Shown piece by piece: positions 59,998-64,000 of a stretch of DNA of 64,000 nucleotides. The position numbers and the translations under genes were made by a program. The stretch spans positions 1,550,001 through 1,614,000 of the forward strand of contig NZ_CP045809.1 of assembly GCF_025273675.1 (NCBI RefSeq), written 5' to 3'. The stretch's first letter is position 1; every line of letters begins with the position of its first letter. The DNA is from Gordonia pseudamarae (lineage in GTDB: Bacteria > Actinomycetota > Actinomycetes > Mycobacteriales > Mycobacteriaceae). Under the pieces are notes generated by a model, which saw only the letters and a program-made list of their open reading frames with translations, had not been told where the DNA came from and searched no databases.

Positions 59998-61373
59998 CGT
60001 GCTACCTCCACATCTCCGAGATTCACCGCGGCGTCGATGCTCAGGACGGGACCGCCGGGTCGGCTGTCGCCCTTCGACAGGCCGTCGGGACAGTGGGTGT
60101 CGCCGACATTCGCCGAGCAGGTGACATCGATCGCCATGTCCGACGGAACCGTGATGTCGATCTCGCCGATACCGCCGCGAATGCTCACGCTGCGGTCCTC
60201 GGTGAGCGTCACGCCGGTCAGATCCAGCGTCCCGCTGCCCATGGTGAACGAGTACTCCGGCCGGATGTCGTGTTCACTCTGCGGTGTCCAGACCCGCTCA
60301 CCGACCCCGCCGCCGGGCAGCCGCTGCCACTGCATGTCGGCGGCGGCGGCGAGCAGCAGACCGGCGCCGAGGATCACCGCGACGGTGGCCAGGCCGGTCG
60401 CATGCCCGCCGGCGGGCCGTCGGCGCAGCGCCGAACCCACCAGGCCCGCACCGATCACCGCCAGGGCGAGCGCCGCGATACGCAGGGGGGTGAACCAGTC
60501 GACGCCGGCCAGATGGGCCGCGCCGGCGCCCGCCGCGGTGAGGATCGCGACCCCGAGAACCATCGGCGTCCACGGTGATCGCCCCGGATCGGGTGAATCG
60601 TCCCCGGACGAAGCCGGTTCGGGAAGATCCCAGGCAAAAGGCGCGGCCCCCAGTGGATCCCACGCCGGCGGCACCGGCGGTACGACACCTGTATCGGTGG
60701 AGGCGGCCGCCCCGGTGGGCTGCGCGGGCACCGACTGCACGCCGGCCGGCGACCAGGGCGTCCGCGCCGTGTCCGGGGGAGCCGATGCGGACGGCCCGTA
60801 TCCGGTGGGTGCGGCGGGGTGGCCGGCCGCGGCACCGGCATATCCGGACGGGACGAGCCCGTCGGTCATGTCCCGCGGAGTCCAGCGCTGAAAGGAATGC
60901 GCGGCGCTCGCGGCCGGTGCCCGATAGTTGTCGGCACCGGTGCCGGGCGGTGCGGCCGGAGTGCGTCGATAGAGCAACCACCACCCGGCGAGCATCAGGA
61001 TCGTACCCATCAGACCTCCCGAACCCCAAGTCTGCGAACCGAACCCGAAAACGGTATGGATGCCCAGGACGATCACCACGACCAGGATCAGTTGATGCCT
61101 GCCGTGCCCGTGCAGGGCCGACCTGTGCTCGCGCGGGCCGCCGATCTTGGCGCGACCGCTGGTACCCGGAAAGGTGAGCCAGGCGATGGCGTAGAGCAGG
61201 ATGCCGCTGCCGCCGAACAAGGTGGCGACCACGAACGCGACCTTCACCAGGGTCGGATCGACCCGATACCGCGCGCCGATGCCGGAACAGACCCCGGCCA
61301 CGGTGCGCGCGGTAGTCCGGACCGGGCGCGAGGTCCACATCTGTTCGAGCTGCTTGGTGTCCATGACATACAT
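59994..61373 (-). CDS. PspC-domain protein with LiaF-like C-terminus (EsrI-like)
   Basis: The 459-residue protein has a PspC domain (about 15-75, RTVAGVCSGIGARYRVDPTLVKVAFV, a membrane helix and TFPG), further membrane segments, a Pro/Ala-rich linker, and a C-terminal beta-rich domain like the LiaF/toastrack fold (GSGTLDLTGVTL, SVSIRGGIGEIDITVPSD). In Corynebacterium glutamicum a PspC-type protein (EsrI) controls the EsrSR two-component pair in cell-envelope stress. The divergent kinase/regulator pair here fits that system. Start choice is between ATG 61373 and 61364. Confidence 0.82.
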   Translation of the reverse strand: MYVMDTKQLEQMWTSRPVRTTARTVAGVCSGIGARYRVDPTLVKVAFVVATLFGGSGILLYAIAWLTFPGTSGRAKIGGPREHRSALHGHGRHQLILVVVIVLGIHTVFGFGSQTWGSGGLMGTILMLAGWWLLYRRTPAAPPGTGADNYRAPAASAAHSFQRWTPRDMTDGLVPSGYAGAAAGHPAAPTGYGPSASAPPDTARTPWSPAGVQSVPAQPTGAAASTDTGVVPPVPPAWDPLGAAPFAWDLPEPASSGDDSPDPGRSPWTPMVLGVAILTAAGAGAAHLAGVDWFTPLRIAALALAVIGAGLVGSALRRRPAGGHATGLATVAVILGAGLLLAAAADMQWQRLPGGGVGERVWTPQSEHDIRPEYSFTMGSGTLDLTGVTLTEDRSVSIRGGIGEIDITVPSDMAIDVTCSANVGDTHCPDGLSKGDSRPGGPVLSIDAAVNLGDVEVAR

Positions 61374-61386
61374 ACTGTCGGCGCGG

Positions 61387-61429
61387 CCCGATCCCCGGAA
61401 TCGGGTAACACCCTGAGATCATCCCTGAT
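61387..61429. promoter_or_regulatory. inverted repeats in divergent EsrI/EsrS-like promoter region
   Basis: CCCGAT/ATCGGG (61387-61405) and ATCA/TGAT (61418-61429) lie in the 91-nt gap between the divergent genes and are candidate response-regulator sites. Confidence 0.35.
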
Positions 61430-61464
61430 GTGTCGGGGACCCCGGCCGTGCCAGTATCAAAGAT

Positions 61465-62871
61465 GTGAGTCGTCGCAGAGAACGTCGCCGCGGAGAAGGT
61501 CTGCGCGGAGAAGATCTGCGCGCGGAACGGACGGGACCGTCGGCCGTCCCCTGGCGACCACGTGGACTGGCCGCGCAGTACCCGCCGGAAGCCGCGGGAT
61601 CGCTGCCTGCCGGACGGCCGTCCCCGGACGGGCCGTCCAGGCTCGTCCGGCGCAACGCCGGCCGGGTCATCGGCGGGGTGGCCGGTGGGTTGGCCGACCA
61701 CCTGGGCGTCGACGTGTTCCGGGTCCGGGTGGTGTTCGTGTTGCTCGGCGCGCTCGCCGGTGCCGGTGTCGCGGCGTACGTGCTGCTGTGGTTCCTGTGC
61801 CCGCTGGGTGAGGACACCGAGCGGGCGTCGGCCGCCGAGCGCAGGCAGGCATACGGCCTGGCGCTGGTCGGCTCCGTCGTGTCGATACTTCTGGGGATCG
61901 CGGCCGCCGGAACCCCGCTGGCCAATCTGCTGCCGTTCCTGGTGGTTCTCGTCGGTGCCGGGGTGGTGTGGCGCGAATTCGACGCGCCGGCCACCGGTCG
62001 GGGGACCTGGCGAACCTGGGCACGGCTGGCCGGCGGCGCGGCGGCCGTCGTCGGCGGGCTCGCGGTGGTGGTCCTGCTCGGCGACCCCGACGTCGGCCGG
62101 CTCTCGACAACTCTGCTGGCGGTGGGGGTGACGCTGGCCGGTGTGGTCATGCTGACGGTGCCGTTGTGGATGCGGATGTGGCGCGCGCTGGGGGATGAAC
62201 GGGCGGCCCGCATCCGCGATGCCGAACGCGAGGAGATCGCCTCACACCTGCACGATTCGGTGTTGCAGACCCTCGCACTGATCCAGAAGAAAGCCGCCAA
62301 ACCCGACGAGGTGGTGCGCTTGGCGCGCAGTCAGGAGAGAGAGCTGCGCGGCTGGCTGTTCGGCGATCCCGCACAGCACGGCGGTTCGCTCGCCGCGACG
62401 CTGACCGGCGTGTGCGGTGAGGTGGAGGACGATTATGGCATCGAGGTGGACGTGATCACCGTCGGAGACCTCAGCCCCGACGACGAACCGCACGCCGAGC
62501 GCCGTCGCCGCTGGGCGGGACTGGCGTCGGCGACCAGGGAAGCACTGATCAACGCCGCCAAGCATTCCGGCGAACGCAAGGTCTCGGTGTACTGCGAGAT
62601 CACCGACGAACAGGTGGAGGTGTTCGTCCGTGACCGCGGTGTCGGCTTCGACCCGGCCACGGTGGGCGAGGACCGGCAGGGAATCGTACGGTCGGTACGC
62701 GGCCGGATGGACCGCTTCGGCGGATCGGTGACCATAGACTCGGCACCGGGTCGCGGCACCAATGTGGTGCTGCGAATGCCCCGCGCCCACGAGGACGACC
62801 CGCACGGCAGGAACATGCCCGGCGACGACGCGGTGGCCTCGCACACCGGACGGCAGGAGGACGGCCAGTGA
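61465..62871 (+). CDS. PspC-domain histidine kinase (NarL family, EsrS-like)
   Basis: The 468-residue sensor kinase has an Arg/Glu-rich N-terminus, a PspC domain (about 62-115, RVIGGVAGGLADHLGVDVFRV), membrane helices (about 125-235), a HisKA_3 dimerisation site with the phospho-acceptor His in IASHLHDSVLQTLALI, and an HATPase (REALINAAKHS, RDRGVGFDP, APGRGTNVVLRMP). It phosphorylates the adjacent response regulator. The GTG at 61465 is used; the 5' end carries a short Arg-Glu repeat (cgcggagaa units). Confidence 0.9.
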   Translation: MSRRRERRRGEGLRGEDLRAERTGPSAVPWRPRGLAAQYPPEAAGSLPAGRPSPDGPSRLVRRNAGRVIGGVAGGLADHLGVDVFRVRVVFVLLGALAGAGVAAYVLLWFLCPLGEDTERASAAERRQAYGLALVGSVVSILLGIAAAGTPLANLLPFLVVLVGAGVVWREFDAPATGRGTWRTWARLAGGAAAVVGGLAVVVLLGDPDVGRLSTTLLAVGVTLAGVVMLTVPLWMRMWRALGDERAARIRDAEREEIASHLHDSVLQTLALIQKKAAKPDEVVRLARSQERELRGWLFGDPAQHGGSLAATLTGVCGEVEDDYGIEVDVITVGDLSPDDEPHAERRRRWAGLASATREALINAAKHSGERKVSVYCEITDEQVEVFVRDRGVGFDPATVGEDRQGIVRSVRGRMDRFGGSVTIDSAPGRGTNVVLRMPRAHEDDPHGRNMPGDDAVASHTGRQEDGQ

Positions 62872-63602
62872 CAGAGAATGATTCGGGTAACACGAACGAT
62901 ACTGGCGCCGAGAACCATTCAGGGGCAGAGGAGGATTCCGGCGGCGGGGCGTGCACGGTGTTCCTCGTCGATGATCACGCGGTGTTCCGGTCCGGGGTGC
63001 GGGCCGAACTCGCCGGGGAGCGCGGCCTGAGCATCGCCGGGGAGGCGGGCACCGTGGCCGAATCGATCGAGCACATCGTCGCCTCACGTCCCGACGTGGT
63101 GCTGCTCGACGTGCACATGCCCGGCGGCGGTGGGGTTGCGGTGCTGCGTGGCGTCCGCGACCGGCTGGGCGGCGACACCCCGGTGTTCCTGGCACTCAGC
63201 GTGTCCGACGCGGCCGAGGACGTGATCGCCACCATCCGGGCGGGGGCCCGTGGCTACGTCACCAAGACCATCGACGGCGCCGAACTCGCCGACGCGGTAC
63301 GTCGAGTCGCCGACGGCGATGCCGTGTTCAGCCCGCGGCTGGCCGGGTTTGTGCTCGACTCGTTCACCGGTCGGTCCTCGGTACCGGAACCGGCCCTCGA
63401 CCCCGAACTGGACTCGCTGACCCGCCGCGAGATGGAGGTGCTCCGTCTGCTGGCGCGCGGCTACACCTATCGCGAGATCGCTGAGGAACTGTTCATCTCC
63501 ATCAAGACGGTGGAAACCCACGCCTCCAATGTGCTGCGAAAAACCCAGCAGTCCAACCGGAATGCCCTCACCCGCTGGGCCGCCACCCGCCACATCGGCT
63601 GA
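62868..63602 (+). CDS. LuxR/NarL-family response regulator (EsrR-like)
   Basis: The 244-residue regulator has an acidic N-terminal extension of about 25 residues, a receiver domain (VFLVDDHAVFRSGV, the phospho-acceptor Asp in VVLLDVHMPGG) and a C-terminal LuxR helix-turn-helix (LTRREMEVLRLLARGYTYREIAEELFISIKTVETHASNVL). Its GTG start overlaps the kinase stop by 4 nt (GTGA). It probably controls envelope-stress genes, including the divergent PspC operon. Confidence 0.93.
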   Translation: MTENDSGNTNDTGAENHSGAEEDSGGGACTVFLVDDHAVFRSGVRAELAGERGLSIAGEAGTVAESIEHIVASRPDVVLLDVHMPGGGGVAVLRGVRDRLGGDTPVFLALSVSDAAEDVIATIRAGARGYVTKTIDGAELADAVRRVADGDAVFSPRLAGFVLDSFTGRSSVPEPALDPELDSLTRREMEVLRLLARGYTYREIAEELFISIKTVETHASNVLRKTQQSNRNALTRWAATRHIG

Positions 63603-63670
63603 CCGGATACACCTGCGCGGATGCCGCGGTCGGCACGCTCACCGGACGCCTCGGGCGAGGCCGGTGGCGA

Positions 63671-64000
63671 CTATTTGAGGAGGGCGATCAGCAGGATCGC
63701 GACACCGGCGAGAACGACGAAGAAGGCGAACACCGACAGGGCCAGAGCGGTGGTCGAACTCTGTTGCTGGGGGCGGGGTTCGGGGAACGCGCCGGTCATC
63801 CGGTTGGCACTGCCGGCGCCGTGACCGGGAAAGTGCAGACGATCCGACGACATGGTCGGTGCGTACGAGGGATCGTGGGTGTGCGACAGGGGCAGCGTGC
63901 CCGGCTGCTGCGCGGTACCCGACGGGGCGGGGGTGATGGTGCGCTGCGCCGCGGCGGCGTCCGGAGCGATAGTGCGCGGTCGGGACTTCTGCATCCAGAT
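63671..64000 (-). CDS. tail-anchored small membrane protein (possibly cut by window edge)
   Basis: The open frame has a Pro/Ser/Thr/Ala-rich, mainly hydrophilic N-terminal region of about 80 residues and a single C-terminal membrane helix (about residues 85-105), the pattern of a tail-anchored protein. An ATG lies at 63994 (MQKSRPRTIAPDA), but the frame is open to the window end, so the true start may be outside. No family is recognised. Confidence 0.55.
   Translation of the reverse strand: MWMQKSRPRTIAPDAAAAQRTITPAPSGTAQQPGTLPLSHTHDPSYAPTMSSDRLHFPGHGAGSANRMTGAFPEPRPQQQSSTTALALSVFAFFVVLAGVAILLIALLK

Overview
The window is high-GC actinobacterial DNA that looks like Gordonia or a close mycolic-acid relative (Corynebacteriales). 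The evidence is gene order: groES-groEL1-whiB3-(Rv3415c-like)-sigD-rsdA-(Rv3412-like)-guaB2-guaB3...guaA is the arrangement known from Mycobacterium tuberculosis. GTG starts, DtxR/IdeR-type iron boxes and a CIRCE operator are also present. The genus is inferred from memory of such genomes, not from a search.

Layout. 1-2.0 kb: two plus-strand genes with unusual codon use (an alpha-oxoamine synthase cut by the window edge and an NAD-dependent epimerase). 2.1-10.5 kb: a minus-strand iron operon, in transcription order secreted beta-propeller, EntF-like Ser-specific NRPS (C-A-T-TE), enterochelin-type esterase, siderophore-binding lipoprotein, isochorismatase. 10.5-11.7 kb: an M20 amidohydrolase. 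11.8-14.2 kb: RpiR regulator plus FetAB-type transporter. 14.3-15.5 kb: a second secreted beta-propeller. 15.6-21.7 kb: minus-strand operon of 2,3-DHB-AMP ligase fused to an aryl carrier domain, then FepD, FepG and FepC, with a solo tnpB element inserted exactly at the fepD/fepG junction. 22-22.8 kb: a second FetB-like permease.

23-36 kb is the conserved housekeeping core, with a BioYMN biotin transporter between guaB3 and guaA and a kinase-like gene after guaA. 37-59.7 kb is a second iron block on the minus strand: iron-boxed secreted lipase, giant NRPS (C-A-T-C-A-T-E), iron-boxed binding lipoprotein, NRPS (C-E-like-C-A-T-TE), NRPS (C-A-T-E) and a siderophore-interacting reductase. 59.7-64 kb holds a PspC/LiaF-like membrane protein divergent from a PspC-histidine kinase/response regulator pair (EsrISR-like envelope stress system), and a small membrane protein at the right edge.

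Working model (inference). DHB released by the isochorismatase route is activated by the ligase-ArCP fusion and fed to an enterobactin-like Ser/TE line, to a mixed catecholate-hydroxamate line whose last A domain reads as N5-hydroxyornithine, or to both. Uptake is by two lipoproteins plus FepDGC. Iron release is by the esterase and the FAD reductase. Genes for isochorismate synthase, DHB dehydrogenase, ornithine hydroxylase, an MbtH protein and an exporter are not in the window. The most unusual points are the eroded module in the 2245-residue NRPS, the ligase-ArCP fusion, the iron-boxed beta-propeller pair, the 27-bp in-frame repeat in a TE domain, and the tnpB element whose predicted guide matches its own empty site. 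No tRNA, rRNA or CRISPR array was seen.
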